Shown: in pieces, positions 7,397 to 17,483 of the stretch
How the letters are laid out: each line of letters opens with the position of its first letter
Numbering within the stretch: the first letter of the stretch is position 1
Origin: a virus
Strand: one strand, 5' to 3'
Virus record (IMG/VR): IMGVR_UViG_3300043446_001926
Coordinates: 1-21,847 of that record
DNA: 21,847 nt
The notes under the pieces: generated by a model
Told to the model about the DNA's origin: nothing
What the model saw: the letters and a program-made list of their open reading frames with translations, nothing else
Databases searched by the model: none
Translations under genes and position numbers: made by a program

Positions 7397-8533
7397 ATGC
7401 CAAACGCCATTCAACTTAAACGCCGCATCTCCTCGACGGGGGTTTCTGGCGTAACTCTCCAAACCGCCGAACTTCTTTGGCAAGAGTTTGATAATCAGCT
7501 CCTTATCAAAAAGTCGACGGGCGACATCATCCCCATTGGCGGGGAGGGTAACGCATCAGCCGAAGGGATGGTCACGACCGCAAATCGTCCGCAGACCATC
7601 GCGGGTCTTAAGACCTTCAGCGGCACGGTGAACCACACCGGACCGTTGCAAATCGGCGGAACCGCAGTGAACGCGACCGCCGCTGAGCTTAATAAACTCA
7701 ACAATGCAACCGTCACGACGACGGAACTCAATAAACTTGCGGGAGTTACCGAAGGTGTGGGTGCAGCAAGCAAGGTCGTCATCCTCGACTCGTCGCTGAA
7801 TCTCAACATCGGGAGCGGTCGCATCTCGTCAACCGCTACGCCGACCGCAGATGCTCATCTCGCCACCAAGAAGTACGTCGATGACGTCGCGCAAGGCCTC
7901 GACGTAAAAGCTTCGGCACACGTTGCAACCACTGAGGCACTTCCTTCCGTAGCGTATAACAACGGGTCGAGCGGAGTTGGTGCAACGCTCACCTCCAACA
8001 ACAACGTCGGCCTTCTCATCGACGGCCACACGCTCGCCGTGGGTGAATCGGTTCTGGTTAAAAATCAGGCCGTCGCTTTGCAGAATGGTCTCTATCGCGT
8101 CACCGCAGCAGGTGGTGAGGATTCGCCGTTCATCCTGACCCGCCGCACCGATGCGGACACAGGCACCGAGTTCTCAGCGGGGTCATTCGTCTTCATCGAG
8201 CAGGGGACCACGAACGGGTCAACGGGTTGGGTTCTTTCGACCTCTGGCGCAATCACGATCGGGACGACCGCGCTGACCTTCTCTCAGTTCTCATCCGCAG
8301 GTGTGGCCGACGCAGGGAATGGTCTACAAAAGAGCGGCACGACTCTTTCTGTCAAAACCGTCTCATCTTCCCGCATCGCCGTTTCATCTGACGGGGTTGA
8401 TCTTGGCACCACCGGAGTTTCCGCAACGACTGACGGCATTGTTTTCTCGGTGGACGTGTACGGGCGAATCACAGCCGCATCAAAGTCGATTGCAGCGAAT
8501 GCAGGCATTTCCATAGATTGTGGCGAAATCTAA
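7397..8533 (+). CDS. Phage tail fibre protein with Mtd-like N-terminal module and TAAELNKL repeats
   Basis: This is a 378-residue protein. Residues 1-50 (IQLKRRISSTG, then LQTAELLWQEFDNQLLIKK, then IPIGG) resemble the short N-terminal attachment module of many phage receptor-binding and fibre proteins (Mtd_N-like). Two copies of the fibre repeat (TAAELNKL and TTELNKLAGVT) follow near residues 95-120. Then come DAHLATKKYVDD and a beta-domain with DGHTLAVGESVLVKNQ, NGLYRVTAAGG and GWVLSTSG, a combination seen in many phage and prophage tail proteins. No template or variable repeat of a diversity-generating element was seen. It likely contributes to the host-contacting part of the tail. Confidence 0.85.
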   Translation: MPNAIQLKRRISSTGVSGVTLQTAELLWQEFDNQLLIKKSTGDIIPIGGEGNASAEGMVTTANRPQTIAGLKTFSGTVNHTGPLQIGGTAVNATAAELNKLNNATVTTTELNKLAGVTEGVGAASKVVILDSSLNLNIGSGRISSTATPTADAHLATKKYVDDVAQGLDVKASAHVATTEALPSVAYNNGSSGVGATLTSNNNVGLLIDGHTLAVGESVLVKNQAVALQNGLYRVTAAGGEDSPFILTRRTDADTGTEFSAGSFVFIEQGTTNGSTGWVLSTSGAITIGTTALTFSQFSSAGVADAGNGLQKSGTTLSVKTVSSSRIAVSSDGVDLGTTGVSATTDGIVFSVDVYGRITAASKSIAANAGISIDCGEI

Positions 8534-8542
8534 ACCGCCAAA

Positions 8543-10111
8543 ATGCCGAACTTCATTCGACAACTTCGAAAGACTACTTCGGGGGCTCCGCCGATTACGG
8601 GGATTCCCTCGGGTGTTCTGCTCGTAAACACCGCCGACCAAACTCTTTCCTTTCCGAACGCCGCTGGGACAGACTGGGTGACGATTCAGGCGGGTGCATC
8701 GTCGCCGTCGTTCGCTCTCAATCAGTTCACCTTCGACGGTAACGGATCGCAAACGGCATTCACCACCACATCGACGGACTCGACCGATGCGCACTTCATC
8801 GTGGCCATCGGTGGAGTCTTCCAAACCGCTGGAACCGATTACACCGTCACCGATGGCGTGGTGACATTTACAACACCGCCGCCGAGCGGGGAGAAGGTTA
8901 ACGTGCTCGTCGCGTCAGGTGGTGTCATGGGGCCTCAGGGACCCGCAGGAGCGCAGGGACCAGCAGGGCCGAGTGGAGTTCAGGGCGTAGAAGGACCAGC
9001 GGGAGGACTCGGTGCGACCGGGTCAACTGGACCGAGCGGGGCGACGGGTCCTATCGGCGCGACAGGCATTCCCGGGCCGAGCGGTGCGCAAGGTGTCGCT
9101 GGTCCTGCCGGGGGAGCGACTGGCGCGACGGGGCCAAGTGGATTGCAGGGACCTTCGGGTTCACCCGGTGGCGCAACCGGACTTCCCGGGGCAACGGGGG
9201 CAACTGGCGCATCCGGAGTTAGTGCGTTGTGGCACTACACGGGAGCATTCGACCTTGGCAACGCTTACGCAGTCGGTGACTTGGCCACGTATCAGGGGCA
9301 ACTGTGGTATCGCTCAGACGCGAACGGGGGCAACGTAGGTGACGTGCCGTCAACGGCTTCCCCGTTCTGGGACCTCATCGCGAGTCGTGGGGCAAACGGT
9401 CCGGCAGGGTATGATGGAGCAACGGGAGCAACGGGTCCGACGGGCGCAACAGGTCCTGCGGGGGCGCAGTACTGGGGGGGCACCCTTGCACCAACGAACA
9501 CGCTCGGCAAAGAGGGTGACGTCTACTTTCGAGAACAGGGGTATGACACCGACACGGGTGCAAAGTTCGTCACGGTCTACGTCAGGCAGGCTGACGGGTG
9601 GTCCTTCCTCGCGTCGATGAGCGGTCCACGGGGTCCGACTGGTGCGAGCGGTCAGGAAGGCGCAACGGGTCCAAGAGGATTCCCGGGGCCTTCGGGCGTC
9701 CCGGGACTCGGGCTGGTGGGACCAGTAGGACCACCCGGGCCCGCAGGACCACAAGGACCTCCCGGCGAAATGGGCACCCGAGGGATGGCAGGTCCACAGG
9801 GAGACACTGGTCCCACGGGGCCGCCGGGAGCAACCGGAGCAACGGGGGCAACAGGTGTCGATGGCGTCGCTGGTGTCGATGGGGCAACAGGCGCGACGGG
9901 TCTCGAAGGCGCGACAGGCGCAACTGGAATGCCGGGCGGTGATGGTCCCCCGGGATTTCCCGGGCTTGATGGAGCAACTGGTGCAACCGGACCAACCGGA
10001 CCGACCGGACCAAACTGGATGCCGACAACGCAACTCCCTTCGACGACGGCTGTTCCGTACGGGTACTTCGACGCAGGGCAAGGAAGGTTGGTGCCTTATT
10101 ACACGGTATGA
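8543..10111 (+). CDS. Collagen-like tail fibre protein with carbohydrate-binding-like module
   Basis: This is a 522-residue modular protein. Residues 1-50 ([14 protein letters not shown] onward) resemble the N-terminal module of the previous gene. Residues about 53-128 form a beta-domain ([12 protein letters not shown], then [12 protein letters not shown], then [12 protein letters not shown]) found again in the next two genes. Gly-X-Y triplets rich in GAT, GPS and GPT run from about 130 to 227 and, with interruptions, from 283 to 491. Residues 228-282 contain an aromatic module ([30 protein letters not shown]) like CBM5/12 chitin-binding domains. A second globular insert lies near 308-360. 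The C-terminal tip is short ([18 protein letters not shown]). Collagen-like stalks trimerise in known phage fibres. Occasional GG steps break the triplet register. Confidence 0.9.
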   Translation: MPNFIRQLRKTTSGAPPITGIPSGVLLVNTADQTLSFPNAAGTDWVTIQAGASSPSFALNQFTFDGNGSQTAFTTTSTDSTDAHFIVAIGGVFQTAGTDYTVTDGVVTFTTPPPSGEKVNVLVASGGVMGPQGPAGAQGPAGPSGVQGVEGPAGGLGATGSTGPSGATGPIGATGIPGPSGAQGVAGPAGGATGATGPSGLQGPSGSPGGATGLPGATGATGASGVSALWHYTGAFDLGNAYAVGDLATYQGQLWYRSDANGGNVGDVPSTASPFWDLIASRGANGPAGYDGATGATGPTGATGPAGAQYWGGTLAPTNTLGKEGDVYFREQGYDTDTGAKFVTVYVRQADGWSFLASMSGPRGPTGASGQEGATGPRGFPGPSGVPGLGLVGPVGPPGPAGPQGPPGEMGTRGMAGPQGDTGPTGPPGATGATGATGVDGVAGVDGATGATGLEGATGATGMPGGDGPPGFPGLDGATGATGPTGPTGPNWMPTTQLPSTTAVPYGYFDAGQGRLVPYYTV

Positions 10112-10533
10112 CAAAGGTCTCCAACAACTTACTGAAGGACGCGACGACGACGGGCAAGGCACTAATCAACGCCGCAACTCCCGCCGCTGCACGCACGACG
10201 CTTGAACTCGCAACGGTGGCGAGCACAGGCAACTACAACGACCTCATCAACAAGCCATCAGGTGGGGGTTCGTTCGCGGGAACGTATCATTCCGTTGAGT
10301 TTGTAGCAGATGGAACGAGCATCTCTTTCTACGGGCTTTTCCCTGATGGCATTGGTGATTTAACGCCGCCAACAAGCTCATCCGCTTACGTTGTGAGTGT
10401 CGGAGGAGTGCATCAACCTCCGAGCGCATACGCCATCTCGTACACGACCAATAACACGCCGGAAAAGGGGCTGATCACTTTTGGAGAGGTCATTCCGAGC
10501 GGACTAAAAGTCTCTGTTCAAGTCACTTTCTAA
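10108..10533 (+). CDS. Short fibre-associated protein carrying the shared beta-domain
   Basis: This is a 141-residue protein starting by ATGA overlap with the collagen-like fibre gene upstream. Residues 1-50 contain [20 protein letters not shown], a pattern common in phage tail fibre proteins just before a foldon or tip. Residues about 55-141 are the same beta-domain as in both collagen-like neighbours: [53 protein letters not shown]. It lacks collagen repeats. It could be a collar, adaptor or alternative tip for the fibres. The role is inferred from domain sharing and position. Confidence 0.8.
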   Translation: MTKVSNNLLKDATTTGKALINAATPAAARTTLELATVASTGNYNDLINKPSGGGSFAGTYHSVEFVADGTSISFYGLFPDGIGDLTPPTSSSAYVVSVGGVHQPPSAYAISYTTNNTPEKGLITFGEVIPSGLKVSVQVTF

Positions 10534-12943
<2,410 letters not shown>

Positions 12944-12957
12944 GTGAGTTGAGGCTA

Positions 12958-13003
12958 AACCCCTAGGCTGGAAAGGATGACAACTCTCCACTGCCTAGGG
13001 GTT
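12958..13003 (+). promoter_or_regulatory. Hairpin displaying the glycosyltransferase ribosome binding site and start codon in its loop
   Basis: AACCCCTAGGC (12958-12968) pairs perfectly with GCCTAGGGGTT (12993-13003), giving 11 bp. Flanking GAGG (12951-12954) and CCTC (13004-13007) can extend the stem across a 3-base bulge. The 24-base loop holds GGAAAGG (12970-12976) and the ATG at 12977. The right arm is inside the coding region. Such a structure could act as a translational control or a protein-binding operator. Terminator function is less likely because no T-run follows. Confidence 0.6.
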
Positions 13004-14134
13004 CCTCATACCGTCACCCACCCCGATTACTCAGCGTGCGCGTTCACCCAGAAAGTCTTGAAGTTCTTGGAGATGTTCAAGGACTCGAGCGAATACCGCA
13101 CGATCCATTACGGACACCCAGACTCCATCACTGCCGCTCACGAGCACGTCAATGTGACCTCTCGTGACATCCTGCAAGAGACCTACGGGAACTACGACTG
13201 GCGCAGAAACCAGTTCAAGCACTCGTCACAAGACCTTGCACATCGGGCGTTTAACCTCATCGCTGGCGAGGCAATCAAGCGACGCAAGAAGAAAGGCGAC
13301 ATCGTGCTGGCCTTCTGGGGAGGCACGCAGGAGGCAACGCACATCGCCAACGCTGACAAGGACCTGATCATCGTCGAACCCGGCATCGGCAGTGGCCATG
13401 CGTTCGCGCCTTTCCGGTGTTACGAGTCTTATCCACTCCGTTCAGCGTTTGTGGGGACCGATGGCGTATCGTACTGCAATCCAAAGTGGTATTGGAGAGT
13501 GGTTCCCAACTACTTCGACACGCGCAACTTCGACCCGACGCAGAAGCGAGAAGACTATGCGCTGTTCATCGGTCGTCTTGGAACCAACAAGGGCTTGGAT
13601 CTCGCCATCGATGCGTGCAAGCGCATGGGTGTGAGACTCAAGGTTGCTGGCCAAGGTGGACCGGAGGGCATCGGTCTAAAGGAGTGGCCGGATCATGTTG
13701 AGTTCGTCGGCTACGCTGGCATCGAGGAGCGCAAAGAGTTGATGGCCAAGGCTCAGTTTGGGTTCCTGCTCTCAACGTACTGGGAACCGTTTGGCGGAAC
13801 CGCTGTTGAGATGATGCTCTCTGGATGCGTTCCGATCTGCTCTGACATGGGGGCCATGACAGAGTACATCGTTGACGGTGTGAACGGGTTCCGCTGCATG
13901 ACCATGGGCGACATCCTCCGCGCGATCCGATTGGGTTACAAAATCGACCGCGAGCAGATGGTCAGGTTCGCGAGGGCAAACTTCTCGCTCGAAGCAGTCA
14001 AACCCAAGTTCGAGCGAGCATTCGCCGACTTCCGCGACATCCACGAAGGCGCGGGCTGGTATGAAGATCACAACCGCGAGTGGTCGGTTGGCTACGGTCT
14101 CGACTACTCATCACTCCAAAATCAGACGCTATGA
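12977..14134 (+). CDS. GT4-family (GT-B fold) glycosyltransferase
   Basis: This is a 385-residue protein. The C-terminal half has the hallmarks of family GT4: YALFIGRLGTNKGLDLAID (with Arg200 and Lys205, the usual phosphate-contacting pair), then KVAGQGG, VEFVGYAG and the E-x7-E motif EPFGGTAVE (Glu270, Glu278), followed by SGCVPICSDMGAMTEYIVDG. The N-terminal half begins MTTLHCLGVPHTVTH, the first strand of the acceptor domain. Enzymes of this family transfer a sugar from an activated donor, usually a nucleotide sugar. It directly follows the collagen-like fibre genes and precedes lysis genes by an ATGA overlap, so it is probably expressed late. Possible targets are Thr residues of the collagen-like stalks, as in glycosylated Bacillus BclA, or host-surface glycans. 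The substrate cannot be read from the sequence. Confidence 0.9.
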   Translation: MTTLHCLGVPHTVTHPDYSACAFTQKVLKFLEMFKDSSEYRTIHYGHPDSITAAHEHVNVTSRDILQETYGNYDWRRNQFKHSSQDLAHRAFNLIAGEAIKRRKKKGDIVLAFWGGTQEATHIANADKDLIIVEPGIGSGHAFAPFRCYESYPLRSAFVGTDGVSYCNPKWYWRVVPNYFDTRNFDPTQKREDYALFIGRLGTNKGLDLAIDACKRMGVRLKVAGQGGPEGIGLKEWPDHVEFVGYAGIEERKELMAKAQFGFLLSTYWEPFGGTAVEMMLSGCVPICSDMGAMTEYIVDGVNGFRCMTMGDILRAIRLGYKIDREQMVRFARANFSLEAVKPKFERAFADFRDIHEGAGWYEDHNREWSVGYGLDYSSLQNQTL

Positions 14135-14622
14135 AGTTCGATTGGAAAGCACTTTTGCCGACCATTGGCCGCGCTCTCGGGGGACCGCTCGGGGGCATGG
14201 CCGTTGAAGCAGTTGGCAAGGCGATCGGGCTTTCCGATCCGACTCTTCAAAAGGTTCAAACCGCACTCGACGCGGGAACGCTCACGGGCGAACAGGTGGC
14301 CGCACTCCGCGAGGCCGACAATCAACTTGCGATCCGAATGCGCGAACTGGACATCGACCTCGAGCGACTCGCAACCGAGGACCGTGACAGCGCGAGGAAG
14401 ATGCAGGTGCGTTTGAACTCATCGGTTCCAGCACTCCTCGCTCTCGGAATCACCCTCGGATTTTTCGCAGTGCTCGCCGGGTTGCTCACCGGGCACTTCG
14501 ACCTCTGGGACAACGCAGGAATCACGATGCTCATCGGGTCACTTTCGACGTCCTGGGGGATGGTCGTCTCGTTCTACTACGGGAGCGCAGCAACGCCGAA
14601 CAAACCACCTGAGAGAAAATGA
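14131..14622 (+). CDS. Holin-like membrane protein (3TM gene-transfer-release holin type)
   Basis: This is a 163-residue protein. I choose the ATGA-overlap start at 14131 (MKFDWKALLPTIGRALGG) over the in-frame ATG at 14080, which lies within the glycosyltransferase. The N-terminal Gly/Ala-rich segment (about 8-30) may be a first amphipathic or membrane helix. A charged stalk (about 50-97, with DRDSARKMQVR) follows. Two clear membrane segments lie at about 99-121 (VPALLALGITLGFFAVLAG) and 128-151 (ITMLIGSLSTSWGMVVSFYY). This order resembles phage proteins matched to PF11351 holins. It opens a cluster of four membrane proteins before an endolysin, which supports a role in timing membrane permeabilisation. 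Confidence 0.8.
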   Translation: MKFDWKALLPTIGRALGGPLGGMAVEAVGKAIGLSDPTLQKVQTALDAGTLTGEQVAALREADNQLAIRMRELDIDLERLATEDRDSARKMQVRLNSSVPALLALGITLGFFAVLAGLLTGHFDLWDNAGITMLIGSLSTSWGMVVSFYYGSAATPNKPPERK

Positions 14623-14939
14623 ACCTGAAAGAGTACGGAATCGACATCGCACTTCTGGCCGCTGGACTCTTCGGGGCCGTGCTCACCACGGGGCGCAACG
14701 CCGCGAGGAATCTCGGGAGCACCATCTCCTCACTCGTCGCTGGGGCCGCCGCCGCGAACTACCTCACACCCGTCGTCGTGCAGCTGGTGAAGGTCGAGGG
14801 GGAGCGGACACAGTACGCGATCGCATTCCTGCTCGGATTCGTCGGACTCCGCGCGGTCGAGTACGCGTCGCGGAAGTTGATACCACACCCAATAACAGAT
14901 GAACCCGAACCTACTCACCCTCGCAAACGGGGCCGCTAA
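14619..14939 (+). CDS. Small membrane protein of the lysis cassette
   Basis: This is a 106-residue protein starting by ATGA overlap. Three hydrophobic segments are visible at about 7-25 (IDIALLAAGLFGAVLTTG), 32-57 and 66-83, with a short basic/proline tail (HPRKRGR). It could be a holin or an antiholin partner. The last 41 bases overlap the next gene in another frame. No spanin lipobox is present. Function is inferred from topology and context. Confidence 0.75.
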   Translation: MNLKEYGIDIALLAAGLFGAVLTTGRNAARNLGSTISSLVAGAAAANYLTPVVVQLVKVEGERTQYAIAFLLGFVGLRAVEYASRKLIPHPITDEPEPTHPRKRGR

Positions 14940-15285
14940 TGCGCTAATCGCCGCCGGGGGCGTGGCGTTCGTGGTGTTCGTGTTCGGTCGTCCCGAGTCG
15001 GCCATCTATCGCTCGCCGTGGCTCGCGCGACTTCTCAAGGCAGGGCTCTCACTGGTGGCCGTCGGCGCGATGCTCAACATCGTCACCTTCAGCACTCCTC
15101 CAGTCTCTGAAATCATACTCAACATCGGCCTCGGCGTGACGTTCGCCGTGGCCGCAACGTGGCACTTCGTCACGTTCGTCAAACCACACCCACCAAAAGC
15201 CGATGAACCTCGACCAAACAAACCCGCACGATCTCCTCGTCGTTCCAGCGGTAAACTTCGCCGCACTGATGCTCGGGCTGACTGA
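14899..15285 (+). CDS. Small three-segment membrane protein of the lysis cassette
   Basis: This is a 128-residue protein starting at an ATG within the end of the previous gene. Hydrophobic segments lie at about 12-30 (AANALIAAGGVAFVVFVFG), 45-64 and 72-94 (NIGLGVTFAVAATWHFVTFV). The C-terminal 30 residues are basic and proline-rich (PNKPARSPRRSSGKLRR), and the last 83 bases overlap the next small gene, so the tail may be shaped by the overlapping frame. A holin or holin-regulating role is plausible from position. Confidence 0.72.
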   Translation: MNPNLLTLANGAANALIAAGGVAFVVFVFGRPESAIYRSPWLARLLKAGLSLVAVGAMLNIVTFSTPPVSEIILNIGLGVTFAVAATWHFVTFVKPHPPKADEPRPNKPARSPRRSSGKLRRTDARAD

Positions 15286-15379
15286 AGTGCATCAACTGGT
15301 CAGCATCGGGGCCGCCGCCGCCGCGCTCATCTACACGGTGCTCAAGACTATTCAACTCGTTCGGGAACTGCGCAAATGA
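15203..15379 (+). CDS. Tiny holin-like membrane protein embedded in overlapping frames
   Basis: This is a 58-residue protein from ATG 15203 to TGA 15377-15379. It overlaps the previous gene by 83 bases, and its stop is overlapped as ATGA by the endolysin start at 15376. The sequence has a hydrophobic stretch near residues 11-26 and a clear membrane helix near 32-47 (LVSIGAAAAALIYTVLKT), ending in a charged tail (RELRK). Short proteins with one or two helices directly before the endolysin are often holins. Without this gene, 15286-15375 would be empty between two tightly packed genes, which supports it being real. Confidence 0.7.
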   Translation: MNLDQTNPHDLLVVPAVNFAALMLGLTEVHQLVSIGAAAAALIYTVLKTIQLVRELRK

Positions 15380-15987
15380 ACCTCTCACCCGAAGGCCTCA
15401 AGCTTCTCCTCGACTACGAAGTCGGTGGCGGGGAGGACTACTTCCGCAAGTTCTTGAGCCGCCCCACGTGGCCGGGCGAGCAGTCGGGCGTCACCATCGG
15501 CGTTGGTTTCGACCTTGGCTACAACACTGAGCAACAGTTCGCCGAGGCGTGGGGACCAGTGCTCGCGGACACCTCAGTTGAGTTACTCAGGGGCGCACTC
15601 GGGATCCGTGGCGAGGCCGCGCGTCTGTGGCTTCATTCGCGCGAGGCCGTGCGATCCATCGAGATCACGTGGCGTCAGGCTCTCGACGTCTTCGAGCGAA
15701 TCACCGTTCCTCGCTTCTACCTTCAGACCCTGCGCATTTACCCGCAGATTGAAACACTCCCGGAACCCGCACGGGATGCTCTGGTGTCGCTGGTCTTCAA
15801 CCGTGGCGCATCGCTCTCGGGGGACCGTCGCTCGGAAATGGTCAGCATCCAGAATGCTCTAAAGTTCGGACGATTCCGCGAGGTTCCAGACCTCATTCGG
15901 TCGATGAAAAGACTGTGGCCGAACACCACCGGATTACAGAAACGGCGTGACGCAGAAGCTTCTCTGTTTGAGAGTGCTCTGGCGTGA
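15376..15987 (+). CDS. Endolysin, pesticin/T4-lysozyme-like muramidase
   Basis: This is a 203-residue protein. The N-terminus has the lysozyme pattern LLLDYEVGGGEDYFRK, with Glu15 as the likely catalytic acid, followed by SGVTIGVGFDLG, with Thr40 in the position of the catalytic-site Thr of T4 lysozyme and pesticin. Further family features are DALVSLVFNRG (about 137-147) and a C-terminal GLQKRRDAEASLF, where the R-R-x-x-E pattern is typical of phage lysozymes. Such enzymes cleave the MurNAc-GlcNAc bond of peptidoglycan. There is no signal peptide, so export should depend on the holin-like proteins encoded just upstream. The start overlaps the 58-residue membrane protein gene by ATGA. Confidence 0.82.
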   Translation: MNLSPEGLKLLLDYEVGGGEDYFRKFLSRPTWPGEQSGVTIGVGFDLGYNTEQQFAEAWGPVLADTSVELLRGALGIRGEAARLWLHSREAVRSIEITWRQALDVFERITVPRFYLQTLRIYPQIETLPEPARDALVSLVFNRGASLSGDRRSEMVSIQNALKFGRFREVPDLIRSMKRLWPNTTGLQKRRDAEASLFESALA

Positions 15988-16586
15988 ACTACATCCCCGA
16001 CACCACCGAAAAAGCGACAACTCACAAGGATTCATTGTGGATGTTCGACCCAACCTCACTCGACTCTCCCGCCGAGATTCTCGCCGATCGATTCGGAATC
16101 CCCATCGATGTCGCTCGCGCGATTTCGCAATGGCACGATGACGAGGTGGCCAAGGTTGCCGCAACGGTGGACACCCGCACCGGGGGAATGTTCCTTCATC
16201 GCGTTCTCGCGTGGCTTATGGGCCCGGGGGATGCAAAGGCGAAGACCGTGGCTCTCTGCTTTGCCGCTGACCTTCAAAGCCTCATTGGGTGGTCCACGCT
16301 CGCCGAGGCCGCCGAAGACCTCGGCATGACATCCGCGAATCTCTCGAAACTTCAGACCGAGATTCAGGCGTGGCTCTCTCTCCCTGAGACGCAGTGGAAC
16401 AAGACCAAGTATCGTTTCCAGCAGTGCAAAACCCCTCATCTCAAGGAGGTTCCAACGGTTGAACGTGTGGCACAGGGATTCCGCAGATGGGCCCAAAAGG
16501 TTGACCGTGACGCACTTACGCAAGAGCAACGGGCAGTCATTCGGAAATCACTTTCCGAGATAACCGACTACGTGCGAGAGCTTTAG
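15984..16586 (+). CDS. Helix-turn-helix-like protein, possible late regulator or small terminase-like protein
   Basis: This is a 200-residue protein with a GTG start overlapping the endolysin stop (GTGA). Residues about 100-130 (STLAEAAEDLGMTSANLSKL, then QTEIQAW) read as a helix-turn-helix: a sigma-region-4-like or repressor-like pattern with a Gly turn followed by SAN-LSK. The N-terminal part (SPAEILADRFGIPIDVARAI) may form another small helical bundle. The C-terminal third is basic and helical. It ends the late gene block before a 250-base non-coding spacer, which would suit a transcription regulator. A small terminase-like DNA-binding role is an alternative, but no large terminase gene is nearby. 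I do not recognise the exact family. Confidence 0.72.
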   Translation: MNYIPDTTEKATTHKDSLWMFDPTSLDSPAEILADRFGIPIDVARAISQWHDDEVAKVAATVDTRTGGMFLHRVLAWLMGPGDAKAKTVALCFAADLQSLIGWSTLAEAAEDLGMTSANLSKLQTEIQAWLSLPETQWNKTKYRFQQCKTPHLKEVPTVERVAQGFRRWAQKVDRDALTQEQRAVIRKSLSEITDYVREL

Positions 16587-16629
16587 AGGAGACTGTTGAC
16601 ACGTTCGCGCAGTTTGGGACGATTCTTTC

Positions 16630-16697
16630 CTTCAGACGTGTTTGTCTGGGGTTGTGCGGGGCCGCTGACGTGAGGGTTGGCGGTCCCGTTTGCTTTG
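16630..16697 (+). terminator. Candidate tandem hairpin terminator after the late genes
   Basis: The first stem pairs CTTCAGAC (16630-16637) with GTCTGGGG (16644-16651), 8 bp with two G-T pairs. The second pairs GGGGCCGC (16658-16665) with GCGGTCCC (16680-16687), 8 bp with one G-T pair, and is followed by the T-rich GTTTGCTTTG. The T-run is interrupted, so termination may be partial. Confidence 0.4.
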
Positions 16698-16722
16698 TAA
16701 AGTGCTCAAACGCAAAGCACTT
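16692..16722 (+). promoter_or_regulatory. Mutually exclusive inverted repeats, possible operator or RNA switch
   Basis: AAGTGCT (16700-16706) pairs with AGCACTT (16716-16722) around a 9-base loop. GCTTTG (16692-16697) pairs with CAAAGC (16713-16718) around a 15-base loop. The two stems share 16716-16718, so only one can form at a time. As DNA, the longer one would also suit a dimeric regulator. Confidence 0.35.
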
Positions 16723-16752
16723 ATGAGGGATGAAGAAAAAAGAAAAAAAACA

Positions 16753-16782
16753 TTTACAACCGTTCTGGGGGTGTGGTTTACT
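16753..16782 (+). promoter_or_regulatory. Weak sigma70-like promoter candidate for the early genes
   Basis: TTTACA (16753-16758) and TTTACT (16777-16782) are separated by 18 bases, matching the consensus at 5 of 6 and 4 of 6 positions, about 55 bases before the ATG at 16837. A perfect TTGACA at 16596-16601 has no acceptable -10 partner. The host sigma factor preference is unknown, so this is tentative. Confidence 0.25.
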
Positions 16783-16836
16783 GGTTGCAGTTGAGGGCGC
16801 GGTTGCCTGAGACGAAAACCCCAAACGAAAGACAAC

Positions 16837-17430
16837 ATGACAGCGTATCAAAAAGCAGCGGCAGGTGAGTGGATCAGCCCGGCAGACATCGCAGGAATGG
16901 TTCGGAAGACATTAAAAAACGCATTCCCCGAGACGAAGTTCTCGGTACGGTCCAGCAGCTTCAGCGTCTATGTACGCTGGGAAGACGGTCCGACTCAGAA
17001 AGAAGTCGACGCTGTTGTTGACCAGTACGAGACACGCGGCTTCGACGGTTCCATCGACATGGGGCACAGTTACTCCCTGTGGTTGTACCCTGACGGCACG
17101 GCAAGTGTGGCGCACGGCAACGGCACAAGCGGTTCGCTTGGATACGTGCCCGAGGTCATCGGTTCGTCGATTAAACCCGGCGGGGTGCTCTGCGAGCGAA
17201 TCGCGAAGGTGTTCATCTCCACCAGCCGCTGTGTGTCTCCTGCGCTGAAGGTCAAAGCGGCGGCAGCTTTGAAGGCGAAACGGATGTTTGATTTCGAATG
17301 GTCGGCCGAGCAAGTCGGTGAGCGGTTTGTCGTCACTGGCGACCAGTTCATCCAAGGTTGGGGGGCGTGGCTGTCCGAGGTTATCGATTCGGTAGCGAGG
17401 GGCGGGGACAAATACCCAGTGGCGATCTAA
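16837..17430 (+). CDS. LPD29-like domain protein
   Basis: This is a 197-residue protein, first of the right-hand gene block, preceded by GAAAG 6 bases before the ATG. Residues about 13-75 (SPADIAGMVRKTLKNAFP, then TKFSVRSSSFSVYVRWEDGP, then FDGSIDMG) match the pattern I recall for the large-polyvalent-protein-associated domain LPD29: an 'LK-x-AFP-x-x-KFSVRS' strand-helix unit followed by 'V-x-W-x-DGPT' and 'FDG'. Such domains occur in phage and plasmid proteins thought to act early after DNA entry. The C-terminal half (about 100-197) is not recognised. The biochemical function is unknown. It lies far from the RecT/SSB cluster but on the same strand. Confidence 0.78.
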   Translation: MTAYQKAAAGEWISPADIAGMVRKTLKNAFPETKFSVRSSSFSVYVRWEDGPTQKEVDAVVDQYETRGFDGSIDMGHSYSLWLYPDGTASVAHGNGTSGSLGYVPEVIGSSIKPGGVLCERIAKVFISTSRCVSPALKVKAAAALKAKRMFDFEWSAEQVGERFVVTGDQFIQGWGAWLSEVIDSVARGGDKYPVAI

Positions 17431-17437
17431 CAACACC

Positions 17438-17455
17438 GCGCGCCTCCGGGGGCGC
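17438..17455 (+). promoter_or_regulatory. Short GC hairpin between two early genes
   Basis: GCGCC (17440-17444) pairs with GGCGC (17451-17455) around a 6-base loop, in the 53-base gap before the gene at 17484. The following bases are A/C-rich, not T-rich, so a terminator on this strand is unlikely. Confidence 0.3.
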
Positions 17456-17483
17456 ACAACCCCAACCAAAACCCCAACGCTGA

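Larger units (their letters stand above)
16587..16836 (+). other. Structured non-coding spacer between late and early gene blocks
   Basis: These 250 bases have no convincing gene. They hold three consecutive hairpins (16630-16651, 16658-16687, 16700-16722), a purine-rich A tract (16732-16750) and possible promoter elements. This is the longest gap in an otherwise packed window. It is a natural place for a terminator of the late operon, an early promoter or a replication signal; which of these applies cannot be decided by eye. Confidence 0.6.

Noticed and set aside
9350-10232. Long reverse-strand open frames opposite the 522-residue fibre gene (270 and 216 codons)
   Set aside because: They are shadows of GC-rich Gly-X-Y codons; the translations are Arg/Ser/Pro-rich without domains and no reverse genes or promoters are nearby.
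12958-13003. Intrinsic terminator after the fibre genes
   Set aside because: The stem is strong, but no T-run follows and the right arm is inside the glycosyltransferase coding sequence with its start codon in the loop.
16596-16624. Promoter from the perfect TTGACA at 16596-16601
   Set aside because: With 16, 17 or 18 bases spacing the -10 candidates match only about two of six consensus bases.
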